Positions 23,041 through 31,338 of a stretch of DNA of 64,000 nucleotides are shown here, one piece after another (position 1 is the stretch's first letter; each line of letters opens with the position of its first letter). Position numbers and translations under genes: made by a program. The DNA is from Actinobacteria bacterium OV320 (lineage in GTDB: Bacteria > Actinomycetota > Actinomycetes > Streptomycetales > Streptomycetaceae). Under the pieces are notes generated by a model. It had not been told where the DNA came from. It did no database searches and saw only the letters and a list, made by a program, of their open reading frames with translations. The stretch spans positions 868,001 to 932,000 of the forward strand of contig LJCX01000029.1 in the NCBI GenBank assembly GCA_001298545.1, written 5' to 3'.

Positions 23041-23202
23041 CCCGATCACCGTTCCTCCTTGCAACGTACTCCCCGGTCCGGACGTTCTCCAGGGGGCCGG
23101 TGTCCTCGCCCCCGGCGCACCTCGAACAGAGGGGTCATCCCTCGAACGGGTGAACCGACGAGGATGGGGAACGGCCCTACGGACACGGGCCGTTGAACGG
23201 GC

Positions 23203-23910
23203 ATGAAGCTGGAAATGCGAGAAGGACACAAGGGAACCGGTCCCGGTGCGATCACCCCGGACGGCTGCGCGGTCGAGCTCTACTCCCGCCTGCCGGTGGG
23301 GAACGAGCCGGAAGTCATCGCCGAGGCAGTGCCTCCGGGCGCGCACATCCTCGAGCTGGGCAGCGGAGTCGGGCGAATGACCCACGCCCTGCTGGAGCGC
23401 GGGTTCACGGTCACGGCGGTGGACGAGTCCGCCGAGATGCTGGAGCGCGTCCGCGGGGCCCGCACGCTATGCAGCCCCATCGAGGATCTCGCCCTGGGCG
23501 AGACGTTCGACGTGGTGCTGCTCGCGTCGTTCCTCGTGCACAACGGTGACGTCGAGTTACGGCGAAGGATGCTCCGGGCCTGCGCACGGCACATGGCGAA
23601 GGGCGGCTGCCTGCTGATCCAACGGGAAGGCGAGGACTACCACTCGAACGTGCCGCGCGAGCGCGTCGACCCGAGCGGCTTCACGATCCGGATCGTCTCG
23701 ACCGAGCCCGTCGGGGACGGCGTCCACTCCGTACGCGCGGAGTACGACTTCCCGGACGCCGCGTGGAGCCAGACGTTCCGCTCCCGACCACTGACCAAGG
23801 ACCAGTTCGAGGAGGCCCTGGCCGAGGCGGGTCTGAGAGTGGAGCGCTACCTGACGGAGGACCGGATATGGGTGAAGGCGGTGCCCGTGACGGAGGAGAG
23901 GACGGACTAG
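23203..23910 (+). CDS. Class I methyltransferase with a TTA codon
   Basis: 235-residue SAM-dependent methyltransferase of the methyltransf_25 type. Motif I is ILELGSGVGRMTHALLERG (about 49-67), followed by VTAVDESAEML, TFDVVLLASFLVHN and KGGCLLIQREGEDYH. Codon 119 is TTA (23557-23559), suggesting that its synthesis waits for the bldA tRNA, which matures late in the Streptomyces life cycle. The start is ATG 23203; the ribosome site is weak and ATG 23215 is an alternative. The substrate is unknown. It stands alone, divergent from the DUF6343 gene. Confidence 0.88.
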   Translation: MKLEMREGHKGTGPGAITPDGCAVELYSRLPVGNEPEVIAEAVPPGAHILELGSGVGRMTHALLERGFTVTAVDESAEMLERVRGARTLCSPIEDLALGETFDVVLLASFLVHNGDVELRRRMLRACARHMAKGGCLLIQREGEDYHSNVPRERVDPSGFTIRIVSTEPVGDGVHSVRAEYDFPDAAWSQTFRSRPLTKDQFEEALAEAGLRVERYLTEDRIWVKAVPVTEERTD

Positions 23911-24119
23911 AGAGGGGAGGGACGGCGGTAGGACCGGAGAAGACGGAAAGGGGCGGGGCGGGAGGGACGGCCAGGGGGCAGGGACGCCAAGGGGGCAGGG
24001 ACGGCAAGGGCGGCGAGAGCGGTGGTTCGAGAAAGCCCGGCAAGGTGCGATGAGTTCGCTGAGGGAGGTCGGTCTACCTCCCTGACAGCACAACGGACCG
24101 CTCACCGCAGGAGACCCTC
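23911..24119. other. Purine-rich spacer with direct repeats and an 8-bp inverted repeat
   Basis: The spacer is nearly all G and A on the plus strand. It includes two copies of AGGGGGCAGGGACG (around 23972-24007). At 24062-24083 an inverted repeat AGGGAGGT-N6-ACCTCCCT lies 37 bases before the DoxX start and could be an operator or a small terminator. No gene is visible. Confidence 0.6.
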
Positions 24120-24578
24120 ATGTCCGAGACCACGGCTTCCCTCACCGCCACCACGTCCGCAGCCGCTCCCCGGCCCGCCTCCGCGCTCGCCCGAGGCCGC
24201 CGCGCCCGGATCGCCCTGCGAGGCTTGCAGGTGCTCCTCGCGCTCTTCTACGGGATCGCCAGCGCGCTGCCGAAGCTGATCGCGCACCCTTCGGCCGCCG
24301 ACGCCTTCGACGAGATGGGCTGGGGCAGCGCGGGCATGTACACCATCGGTGCCCTGGAACTCGCCGGCGCGATCGCCCTGCTCGTTCCGGTGCTCCAGTC
24401 CGTGGCGGCGATGGCGCTGGGCGCGCTGATGGTGGGCGCGTTCGTCGTCCAGGTCGTCGTCTTCGACGGCCAGAACGCGGCGACGCCGCTCATCCTGCTC
24501 GTACCGCTGGCGCTCATAGCCTGGAAGCGACGGGAGTCGAACACGGAGCTGCTGCGGTGGGCGCGCCGAGAGGCATGA
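24120..24578 (+). CDS. DoxX-family membrane protein
   Basis: 152-residue protein with four predicted transmembrane helices after a basic N-terminus (ARGRRARIALRGLQ). FYGIASALPKLIAHPSAADAF and GALELAGAIALLVP are recognisable DoxX-like blocks. Members are linked to redox or thiol homeostasis and to terminal quinol oxidase subunits, but most are uncharacterised. The start is ATG 24120 with GGAG upstream. Confidence 0.88.
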   Translation: MSETTASLTATTSAAAPRPASALARGRRARIALRGLQVLLALFYGIASALPKLIAHPSAADAFDEMGWGSAGMYTIGALELAGAIALLVPVLQSVAAMALGALMVGAFVVQVVVFDGQNAATPLILLVPLALIAWKRRESNTELLRWARREA

Positions 24579-24724
24579 CGAGAGGCGCGCCGAGAGGCAT
24601 GACGAGTCGGATGGGCTGGAGAAGGGGGGCGGGGGGAGGGGGCCCCAGCTCCAGCCTTCAGCCCTCCCCCTCCGGGCCCGGTCAGTCGGCTCGGATCGCT
24701 CCGGCGCGGTCTTACCGTGGAGAC

Positions 24725-25498
24725 ATGGACGCCTCCGAGGCCCCCTCCGATTCCGCCCCCGATTCCGCAGCCTCCGCCTCCGCCCTGGTCGTGCTCGACC
24801 GGCGGGTCGGGGGCTGTCGGGCGTGTCCTCGGTTGGTGGACTGGCGTGAGGAGGTGGCCCGTACCAAGCGGGCGGCCTTCGCGGACTGGACGTATTGGGG
24901 TCGGCCCGTACCCGGCTTCGGCCCGTCGGACGCCCGGATGCTGATCGTCGGGCTGGCCCCGGCCGCGCACGGGGGGAACCGTACGGGGCGGATGTTCACC
25001 GGGGACCGTTCCGGCGATGTGCTGTACCAGGCGTTGTACGACGTGGGGCTGGCGTCGCAGCCCACCGCCGTGTCCGTCGACGACGGGCTGGAGCTGTACG
25101 GCGTGCGGATCACGTCGCCCGTGCACTGTGCGCCGCCCGACAACAAGCCCACCCCGGGGGAGCGGGACACCTGCCGGCCCTGGCTCGTGCAGGAGCTGAG
25201 GCTGCTGCGGCCGACGTTGCGCGCGGTCGTCGTGCTCGGCGCCTTCGGTTGGCAGGCCGCGCTGCCCGCGTTCGCCGAGGCGGGCTGGACGGTGCCCCGG
25301 CCGCGCCCCGCCTTCGGGCACGGGACCCGGGTGACGCTCGACGGCCCGGGTGGTGCCGACGGCCCGGGTGGCGCCGATGGCCTGGATGTCTTCGGCTGCT
25401 TCCACGTCAGTCAGCGCAACACCTTCACCGGCCGGCTCACCCCCGGGATGCTGCGTGATGTGCTGCGCACGGCCGCGGGGGCGGCGGGGCTGCCGTGA
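24725..25498 (+). CDS. Family 5 (UdgB-type) uracil-DNA glycosylase
   Basis: 257-residue base-excision repair enzyme removing uracil, and in this family often hypoxanthine and other deaminated bases. Four cysteines suitable for a 4Fe-4S cluster are visible (CRACPR near residue 28, then HCAPP and DTCRPW). Motif A reads GLAPAAHGGNRTGRMFTGD and the C-terminal motif HVSQRNTFTG. In family 5 the catalytic Asp/Asn of other UDGs is replaced in motif A, as here. A small Gly-rich insert (GGADGPGGADG, about 208-218) is encoded by a short direct repeat. ATG 24725 has GGAG just upstream. Confidence 0.93.
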   Translation: MDASEAPSDSAPDSAASASALVVLDRRVGGCRACPRLVDWREEVARTKRAAFADWTYWGRPVPGFGPSDARMLIVGLAPAAHGGNRTGRMFTGDRSGDVLYQALYDVGLASQPTAVSVDDGLELYGVRITSPVHCAPPDNKPTPGERDTCRPWLVQELRLLRPTLRAVVVLGAFGWQAALPAFAEAGWTVPRPRPAFGHGTRVTLDGPGGADGPGGADGLDVFGCFHVSQRNTFTGRLTPGMLRDVLRTAAGAAGLP

Positions 25499-25505
25499 GC
25501 TCCGG

Positions 25506-26963
25506 TCAGACGATGCGTGCCGCGGTGACCGGCCGTGACGCGACGGGGTAGGCCTTGTCGCGGGCGGTGTTGACGCTCCAGCGGTAGCGGGAGAACTCGC
25601 CGGTGGTGCCGGAGGCGTAGAACATCATGTGGCCGATGCCTACGCCCTCGAACTGCTCCTCCGCGAGGAGGCCGACCATGCGGGTGTCGGGGTATTTGGG
25701 GTAGTTGGTCAGGGCGTACACGCCGTGCGGCTCGGCCGTGCAGTCGACGACCTCGACGGCGTACTGGGTCTCGCCGGTGAAGTCGGCTACCCCGCTGAAG
25801 ACGCCCTTGATCTCGCGGACCATGACGATGTGACCGGTGTTGTCCTCGACCTGGCCGTTGTAGTCCACCGCGATCAGATCGCCGGGCCGGAGGTCGGCGA
25901 CCGTGCGGATCTGCTGGAAGCGGGGGCCCGCGGTGCCGTTCGCGAAGGCCCGGCGGTAGTCGGCGGCCTCGGGGATGCGGTCCTGGAAGTACTGGGTGAA
26001 GTAGGAGTCGGTGGCCCATCCGTAGGTGTGTCTCAGGACCCAGGTGACGAAGGACGAGCAGCGGGCCCGGGCGATCCAGCTCGGCAGGTCGTCGGGTGTG
26101 CCCCAGGTGACTGTCGACGGGGAGCCGATCAGGTAGACGTTGTTGAGGCGGGCCGTGCGGCCGCTGATCAGGGAGATCTCGTCGGCGCTCAGGGCGCGGC
26201 CGTACGCGCGCACCTCGTCGACGGAGCCCTTGAAGTGGTTCACGTAGGCGCCGTTCCAGCGGGCCCGGCCTATGTTGAAGCCCTGGGTGGCGGCCCAGGA
26301 CAGGGTGGCGTCGGCGGTGCCTTCCGGTACACCGTTGACGTACAGGTGGACTCGGGTGCCGTCCCACACCCCGGTCAGGTGGGTCCACTGGCCCGGCACG
26401 GGGGGAGTGGTGGCGAGGGCGGAGATCTTGGCGCTCTGGTCCTCGGCGCGCACCTTGAACGCCCAGGCGCCGGCGGTGTCGTCGTACTGGAGCAGGAAGC
26501 GGCTGCAGCCGGCGCCGTCCTGGCTGACGGCCGTGTACATGTTCGTCAGGACGGCGTCGTCCGCGAGGCGTACCCAGGCGGAGACGGTGAACGGGGCCGT
26601 GGTGTCGAGCACGGAGGCCGTGGCGGCGTAGGCCGCGTCGAGGGTCAGTTCGCCGCCGGCCCGCAGGGTGGTCCAGCTCGCGCCGGTGCCGAGGGTCACG
26701 GGGTGGTCGTGGCCGGAGCGGTCGGCGCCGGAGCCGTCCAGCGGCCAGTGTCCGGTGAGGCCGGTGGGCAGGTAGCCGGCCGTCAGGAGGCGCTGGTACT
26801 GGACCATCTGCTCGGCCTGGGCGAGATGGGGTGCGGCGACCGGTGTGAACGGCGTGTCCAGTGGGGCGTCGGCGGTCGCGCTCCCGGCGGCGCCGAGTAC
26901 GCCGGTCACCGCTCCCGCCCCCACGAGTGCGGCTCCGCTCAGCAGTCCGCGTCTGCTCACCAT
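25506..26963 (-). CDS. Tat-exported LamG protein with a CHAP/NlpC-like C-terminal domain
   Basis: 485 residues. The twin-arginine signal reads MVSRRGLLSGAALVGAGAV. Residues about 65-255 are a LamG/concanavalin-like domain (GHWPLDGSG, FTVSAWVRL, WTHLTGVWDGTRVHLYVNG). The remaining part has a cysteine in ARCSSFVTWVL (Cys302) and, 76 residues later, a histidine in NTGHIVMVREI (His378) after LRPGDLIAVDY, the Cys-His arrangement of papain-like CHAP/NlpC-P60 folds. I infer a secreted carbohydrate- or wall-binding protein with amidase or peptidase potential. Convergent with the uracil-DNA glycosylase gene. Confidence 0.88.
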   Translation of the reverse strand: MVSRRGLLSGAALVGAGAVTGVLGAAGSATADAPLDTPFTPVAAPHLAQAEQMVQYQRLLTAGYLPTGLTGHWPLDGSGADRSGHDHPVTLGTGASWTTLRAGGELTLDAAYAATASVLDTTAPFTVSAWVRLADDAVLTNMYTAVSQDGAGCSRFLLQYDDTAGAWAFKVRAEDQSAKISALATTPPVPGQWTHLTGVWDGTRVHLYVNGVPEGTADATLSWAATQGFNIGRARWNGAYVNHFKGSVDEVRAYGRALSADEISLISGRTARLNNVYLIGSPSTVTWGTPDDLPSWIARARCSSFVTWVLRHTYGWATDSYFTQYFQDRIPEAADYRRAFANGTAGPRFQQIRTVADLRPGDLIAVDYNGQVEDNTGHIVMVREIKGVFSGVADFTGETQYAVEVVDCTAEPHGVYALTNYPKYPDTRMVGLLAEEQFEGVGIGHMMFYASGTTGEFSRYRWSVNTARDKAYPVASRPVTAARIV

Positions 26964-27020
26964 GGTTGTTCTCCCCGTCCCGTTCGCCGTGTGCGCGCCT
27001 TCGGGCAGCTGTCCGAAGGG

Positions 27021-27719
27021 TCAGGGGATTGTAGGCGGAGCATGATCGGGGGAGGGCGGGGTCTGCGGAGGGTTCGTTTCCCCGAACAGGTGCCGGACCG
27101 TGGAGCGGTAGTTGGCCTGTACGTGGTTCAGGGCGTGGGCGCGGGCGCGGGCCGGGTCGCCGGAGGCGATGGCGTCGTACAGGTCCTGGTGTTCGGTGAG
27201 GAGTTGGGGCCATTCCTCGTTGCGTCGGGTGAGCCATTGCAGGCGGCCGGCGACCGGTTCCATGACCGAGATCAACAGGGTGTTGCCGGCCATGGCGAGG
27301 AGCCGGTCGTGGAAGCGGGTGTTGATGTCGGTGATCGCCTCGGCGTCCCCGGCGTCGGTGGCGCTCGCCGCGTTCGTCAGCAGTTCGCGTAGTTCCGCGA
27401 GGTCCTGCTGGGTGGCCCGGGCGGCGGCCAGTCCGGTCGCGTACACCTCCAACGCCTCCCGCAGCTCGAAGAGTTCCTTCACATCGGTGGGGCTCAGTGG
27501 CCGTACGACCGTCCGGCGCGGGGTCTCGAACAGGACGAAGCCCTCGGCGACGAGTGCCCGGATGGCTTCTCGGACCGGGACCCTGGAGACGCCGAACCGG
27601 TCGGCCAGCTCACGCTCGACGAGCCGGTCTCCGGGACGCAGCCTGCCGGCGATGATCTCCTGCCGCAGGGACCCCAGGACGCGCTCGCGCACCGCTCCGA
27701 GGGGTTCGATCTTCGTCAT
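27021..27719 (-). CDS. GntR-family (FadR/FCD) transcriptional regulator
   Basis: 232 residues: a winged-helix domain (about 10-75; ERELADRFGVSRVPVREAIRAL) and an all-helical FCD ligand domain (about 80-215) with Asp/His residues for metal-dependent effector binding (DINTRFHDRLL, EHQDLYDAIASGD). It is divergent from the NCS1 permease gene, with a perfect palindrome between them, so it probably represses the permease-racemase operon until a metabolite (purine-degradation or hydantoin type) binds. The downstream end carries a Pro-rich tail. Confidence 0.93.
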   Translation of the reverse strand: MTKIEPLGAVRERVLGSLRQEIIAGRLRPGDRLVERELADRFGVSRVPVREAIRALVAEGFVLFETPRRTVVRPLSPTDVKELFELREALEVYATGLAAARATQQDLAELRELLTNAASATDAGDAEAITDINTRFHDRLLAMAGNTLLISVMEPVAGRLQWLTRRNEEWPQLLTEHQDLYDAIASGDPARARAHALNHVQANYRSTVRHLFGETNPPQTPPSPDHAPPTIP

Positions 27720-27810
27720 GGGCCCATCCTCGCCGATGCGAGGGGGCTTTTACGGAGCCGTAACGGGACGGACATCGGTCAGAACGCTTGACGACGGGAC
27801 CATGTCAGCA

Positions 27811-27826
27811 GTTTGGTATACCAAAC
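27811..27826. promoter_or_regulatory. Probable operator of the FCD regulator
   Basis: A perfect 16-bp palindrome, GTTTGGTATACCAAAC, 50 bases before the permease start. TTGACG (27788-27793) lies at -35 distance, so the operator would cover the -10 region. TGGTATACCA-type sites are typical of FadR-subfamily GntR regulators. Confidence 0.8.
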
Positions 27827-27875
27827 GGTCCGGTCAGCAGTAGTCCTCCTCCGTCCCCTCGCCCAGGGAGGCCCC

Positions 27876-29354
27876 GTGTCCCTCGCCGACAGCGCCGAAG
27901 CCACCGGCGCACCAGCGTTCGTCCCCGACCCCCGGCTCACCAACGAAGACCTCGCACCCGCCGAGAAGCGGAACTGGAAGGTCTTCGACCTCTTCGCCAT
28001 GTGGATGTCGGACGTCCACAACCTCGGCAACTACACCTTCGCCGCCGGACTGCTGGTCCTCGGGATGAACGTGTGGCAGATCTTCACGTCCCTCCTCGTC
28101 GGCTTCGTGCTCATCTACGTCGGCATGAACTGGATGGGCCGGATCGGCCAGCGCCACGGCGTGCCCTTCCCGGTGGTCAGCCGCATCAGCTTCGGCGTCT
28201 GGGGCGCCAACATCCCGGCCCTCATCCGGGCCGTGATCGCCATCATGTGGTACGGCATCCAGACCTACCTCGCTTCCGTCGCCGTCAATGTGATGCTGCT
28301 GGCGGCCTGGCCGGGCCTGGAGTCCTGGACGCACAACTCCTTCCTGGGCCTCGACGCGCTGGGCTGGCTGTCCTTCGTGTCCCTCTGGCTGGTCCAGGCG
28401 ATGATCATCAGCCAGGGCATGGAGTCCGTGCGCAAGTTCCAGGACTTCTGCGGCCCGGCGATCTGGCTGGTGATGATCGCGCTGGCGGTGTGGGTGCTGT
28501 CCAAGGCGGGCTGGACCATCTCGCTCACCTCCACCCCGCACCCGGTCTCCGTGGGGGAGCAGTGGCGGCAGTGGTTCGGCGCGATCGGCCTGATCCTCGC
28601 CACGTACGGCACGCTGATGCTGAACTTCTGTGACTTCTCCCGCTTCGCCCCCGACTACCGGACGGTCCGCCGCGGCAACTTCTGGGGGCTGCCCCTCAAC
28701 TCGACGGCCTTCGTGGTCGTCTCCGTGATCGTCACCGCCGGCTCGCTGGAGGTGTTCGGCGAGGCCATCACCGACCCGGCGGAGCTGGTCGCGAAGGTCG
28801 GCAACACCTGGGTGCTCGTCCTGGGCGCACTCACCTTCGCCATCGCCACCATGGGCGTCAACATCGTCGCCAACTTCGTGTCGCCGGCGTACGACCTCGC
28901 CAACGTCTGGCCACAGAAGATCACCTTCAAGGTGGGCGGCATGATCAGCACGGTGGCGGCGCTCGTGGTCACCCCGTGGAACCTGTTCTCCAACCCCACG
29001 GTCGTCAACTACTTCCTCGGCGGCCTCGGCGCCTTCCTCGGCCCGCTGTTCGGCGTGATCATGGTCGACTACTACTGGGTCAAGCGCGGTCGCGTCGACG
29101 TGAACGAGCTGTTCGACGCCACCCCCGGCTCCCGCTACTACTACCGCAAGGGCGTCAACCCGAAGGCCCTGTGGGCGTTCCTTCCCTCGGCGGCGGTCGC
29201 GGCGGTGCTCGCGCTGGTGAAGACCTTCAGCGATGTGGCGCCGTACTCCTGGTTCATCGGGACGGCCCTGGGGGCCGGGCTGTACGTGCTGCTGTGCCGG
29301 GTCGAGCGGGCCGCCGGGTCCGCGGTCGTCGCCGAGAAGCCCGTGGAGGTCTGA
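27876..29354 (+). CDS. NCS1-family nucleobase/hydantoin/allantoin permease
   Basis: 492-residue transporter with about twelve transmembrane helices. NCS1 family motifs are NWKVFDLFAMWMSDVHNLGNY (about residues 30-50), GQRHGVPFPVVSRISFGVWGANIPAL and DFSRFAPDYRTV. These proteins import uracil, cytosine, allantoin, hydantoins or thiamin precursors with Na+ or H+. The neighbouring racemase favours allantoin or hydantoin. I chose GTG 27876 (GGGAGG upstream) because the upstream in-frame start lies within the operator. Repressed, I infer, by the divergent FCD regulator. Confidence 0.93.
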   Translation: MSLADSAEATGAPAFVPDPRLTNEDLAPAEKRNWKVFDLFAMWMSDVHNLGNYTFAAGLLVLGMNVWQIFTSLLVGFVLIYVGMNWMGRIGQRHGVPFPVVSRISFGVWGANIPALIRAVIAIMWYGIQTYLASVAVNVMLLAAWPGLESWTHNSFLGLDALGWLSFVSLWLVQAMIISQGMESVRKFQDFCGPAIWLVMIALAVWVLSKAGWTISLTSTPHPVSVGEQWRQWFGAIGLILATYGTLMLNFCDFSRFAPDYRTVRRGNFWGLPLNSTAFVVVSVIVTAGSLEVFGEAITDPAELVAKVGNTWVLVLGALTFAIATMGVNIVANFVSPAYDLANVWPQKITFKVGGMISTVAALVVTPWNLFSNPTVVNYFLGGLGAFLGPLFGVIMVDYYWVKRGRVDVNELFDATPGSRYYYRKGVNPKALWAFLPSAAVAAVLALVKTFSDVAPYSWFIGTALGAGLYVLLCRVERAAGSAVVAEKPVEV

Positions 29355-29359
29355 GGAGC

Positions 29360-30082
29360 GTGCGGAACGTACGGATCGTCGTCACCAACTGCAACACCAC
29401 GCAGGAGATGACCGAGGAGATCGTGCGAGGTGCCCGGGCCGCGGCAGGCCCGGGCACCACCGTGACCGGGCTGACCCCCGCCTGGGGGCCCGAGTCGGCG
29501 GAGGGCTGGCTCGACAGCTTTCTCTCCGCCGCGGCGGTCATGGACGCGCTGCGGACCTACGACGGGACGCCCTACGACGCCGTCGTCATGGCCGGCTTCG
29601 GTGAGCACGGGCGGGAGGGCGTACGGGAGCTGGTGGACGTGCCCGTCGTCGACATCACCGAGGCCGCGGCGCATCTGGCGTGTCTGCTGGGGCGCCGGTA
29701 CGGGGTCGTGACCACGCTGGAGCGGTCCTGCGGCCAGATCGAGGACAGCCTGGAGCTGGCCGGGGTCGGCCGCAACTGTGCCGCCGTCGTGGGCACCGGG
29801 CTCGGCGTCCTCGATCTGGGCGACCGCGACCGCACCGAGGCGGCCTTTCTGGCGGCCGCCGAGCGGGTCCGGGCGGCGGGGGCCGAGGTGCTGGTCCTGG
29901 GGTGTGCCGGGATGACGGGACTGGAGCGGATGGTGGGCGACAAGCTGGGCCTTCCGGTCGTCGACGGGGTGGGCGCGGCGGTGAAGCTGGCCGAAGGGCT
30001 GGTCGGGCTGGGGCTGACGACCAGCCGGGCGGGGAGTCTCGCGAAGCCCGAGCCGAAGCGGAGGGTGTGGGGGGCCGGGTAG
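29360..30082 (+). CDS. Asp/Glu-hydantoin racemase family protein
   Basis: 240-residue racemase of the Asp/Glu/hydantoin/allantoin superfamily. The fold's two catalytic cysteines are not both evident: the second is clear (VLGCAGMTGLE), while the first position reads VMAGFGEHG where hydantoin racemases usually have a Cys. The start is GTG 29360 with GAGGAG, five bases after the permease stop, so the two genes form a tight operon. It probably interconverts enantiomers of the transported compound, but the missing Cys leaves room for another reaction. Confidence 0.85.
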   Translation: MRNVRIVVTNCNTTQEMTEEIVRGARAAAGPGTTVTGLTPAWGPESAEGWLDSFLSAAAVMDALRTYDGTPYDAVVMAGFGEHGREGVRELVDVPVVDITEAAAHLACLLGRRYGVVTTLERSCGQIEDSLELAGVGRNCAAVVGTGLGVLDLGDRDRTEAAFLAAAERVRAAGAEVLVLGCAGMTGLERMVGDKLGLPVVDGVGAAVKLAEGLVGLGLTTSRAGSLAKPEPKRRVWGAG

Positions 30083-30109
30083 CCGGACGGCGGGGCGCCC
30101 GGGACGGGG

Positions 30110-30283
30110 CCGTGGATCACGGGGGCTCGCCGGGGCGGCGAGCCGTGGTTCACGGGGGCTCGCCGGGGCGGCGAGGTCGTGGATCGTGGGGACTTGCCGG
30201 GGCGGCGGGGCCGTGGATCATGCGGGCTCCTCGGAGGTTTGGAGGGGCGGCGGGGTCGTGGATCACCGGGGCTCCTCGGGGTC
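30110..30283. repeat. Degenerate tandem repeat, unit about 33 bp
   Basis: About five units of the form CCGTGGATCACGGGGGCTCG followed by CCGGGGCGGCGAG. The first two are nearly identical and later ones diverge in length. It fills the gap after the racemase gene and runs into the 3' end of the convergent small gene. Confidence 0.8.
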
Positions 30284-30529
30284 GCGTATCCGTGGGGCGC
30301 GCTCTGTTCGGAACTCCTCGCTGCGCTCGGCCGCTTCGACCCGCTCGACGCGGTAGAGGCGCAGCTGCGGCGCGGCCCGCGCGCGGGGATCGATGCCGAG
30401 CCGGTCCGGCGGCCCGAGCAGCCGGAGCACCAGCGGGCCCGTCCACCCCCGCATCCGCAGTCCGGCCAGCGACACGTACTGCCGCTCGTCCTCCCTGTAC
30501 CTCACCAAGGCCCACTCCCCCCGCCGCAC
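30263..30529 (-). CDS. 88-residue uncharacterised protein behind a damage-type promoter
   Basis: From GTG 30529: MRRGEWALVRYREDERQY, then SLAGLRMRGWTGPLVLRLLG and a charged Arg/Glu-rich tail. The first half looks like a compact beta/alpha domain and the tail is probably a helix or disordered. It fits a family of short Streptomyces proteins with the same opening, as far as I recall, with no function assigned. A match to the RecA-independent damage promoter lies 33 bases upstream (30562-30584), suggesting a stress or DNA-repair connection. The last codons run into the 33-bp repeat region. Confidence 0.72.
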   Translation of the reverse strand: MRRGEWALVRYREDERQYVSLAGLRMRGWTGPLVLRLLGPPDRLGIDPRARAAPQLRLYRVERVEAAERSEEFRTERAPRIRDPEEPR

Positions 30530-30561
30530 TCCCGTCGTGACGCTCTGTCACGGCACCTCCC

Positions 30562-30584
30562 ATTGAAGCGCGCCCCACTGACAA
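30562..30584 (-). promoter_or_regulatory. PafBC-type promoter candidate
   Basis: On the minus strand, TTGTCAGTG (30584-30576), eight bases, TTCAAT (30567-30562). The upstream box is perfect and the spacing exact; the -10 box departs from TAnnnT at its second base. It points at the 88-residue gene. Confidence 0.6.
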
Positions 30585-30729
30585 TCGCCGTGCGGCCGAT
30601 AACCGTTGGACAGCCCCGAGCCGTACTCGCCACGCTGCTGCCCATGCGGAGCAAGCACCTCGGCCGATTCACGGCGGCGGACTTCTCAGTGCCTCGCCGG
30701 AGATTCCGGCGGGCCCTTGGAGGTCTGCC

Positions 30730-31113
30730 ATGTCCCGTACCGTCCATCACGTCCGGCCGCGGCACCGCGTCCGGCCCGACGACCGGTCGTCGCAGCGCCG
30801 GGGCTGGAGCACCGGCCATCGTCTCGGCGAACTGCGGTACAGCGAAAGGGAGATGGCCCGGGCGCGGCGCGAGCGGCGACGGCCGGTACCCGTTCCGCTG
30901 GTGCGCGCGTTCCGCTCCTCCACCTTTCCCCGGTCCCTGAACGCGCGGATCGACGGCCCGTACGAGTCCCGTGCGCGTGCCGCGCTGTCCGTGTTCCGCT
31001 CGGCGGCCCGCAACCGGCTCCGCGCCGCCCCGGCGGGTGGGCTGCTCTCCGCGGCCGAGGAGCTGGATCACCCGCCGACCCGCCACCGTCACCAGAACGT
31101 GTGGGACTGCTGA
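30730..31113 (+). CDS. Basic hypothetical protein
   Basis: 127 residues from ATG 30730, preceded by TTGGAGG about seven bases upstream. MSRTVHHVRPRHRVRPDD is a conserved-looking opening, and the protein has a very high Arg content with a helical centre (LRYSEREMARARRERRRPVPVPLVRAFRS). No domain is recognised. A nucleic-acid-binding role is possible from charge alone. Confidence 0.68.
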   Translation: MSRTVHHVRPRHRVRPDDRSSQRRGWSTGHRLGELRYSEREMARARRERRRPVPVPLVRAFRSSTFPRSLNARIDGPYESRARAALSVFRSAARNRLRAAPAGGLLSAAEELDHPPTRHRHQNVWDC

Positions 31114-31338
31114 TCGGAACCCGCTCATGCCCCCAGCCGCCGCCTCCGCCCCAGCCGCGGCCTCCGCCGCCTCCGGCTCCGCCAACTCCGCGCCCCCTTC
31201 CTCCAGTTCCTCCAGTTCCTCCGCGGGGCTTCGCGGGTCTGATCCCGGCGAACTGGAGGATGCGTGGGGAAGGGCCGGCCGTCTCTTCGGTCGATAACCC
31301 TTTGGGGTGACGGTGCGGGAGCCGCTACCGTCCTCGTC

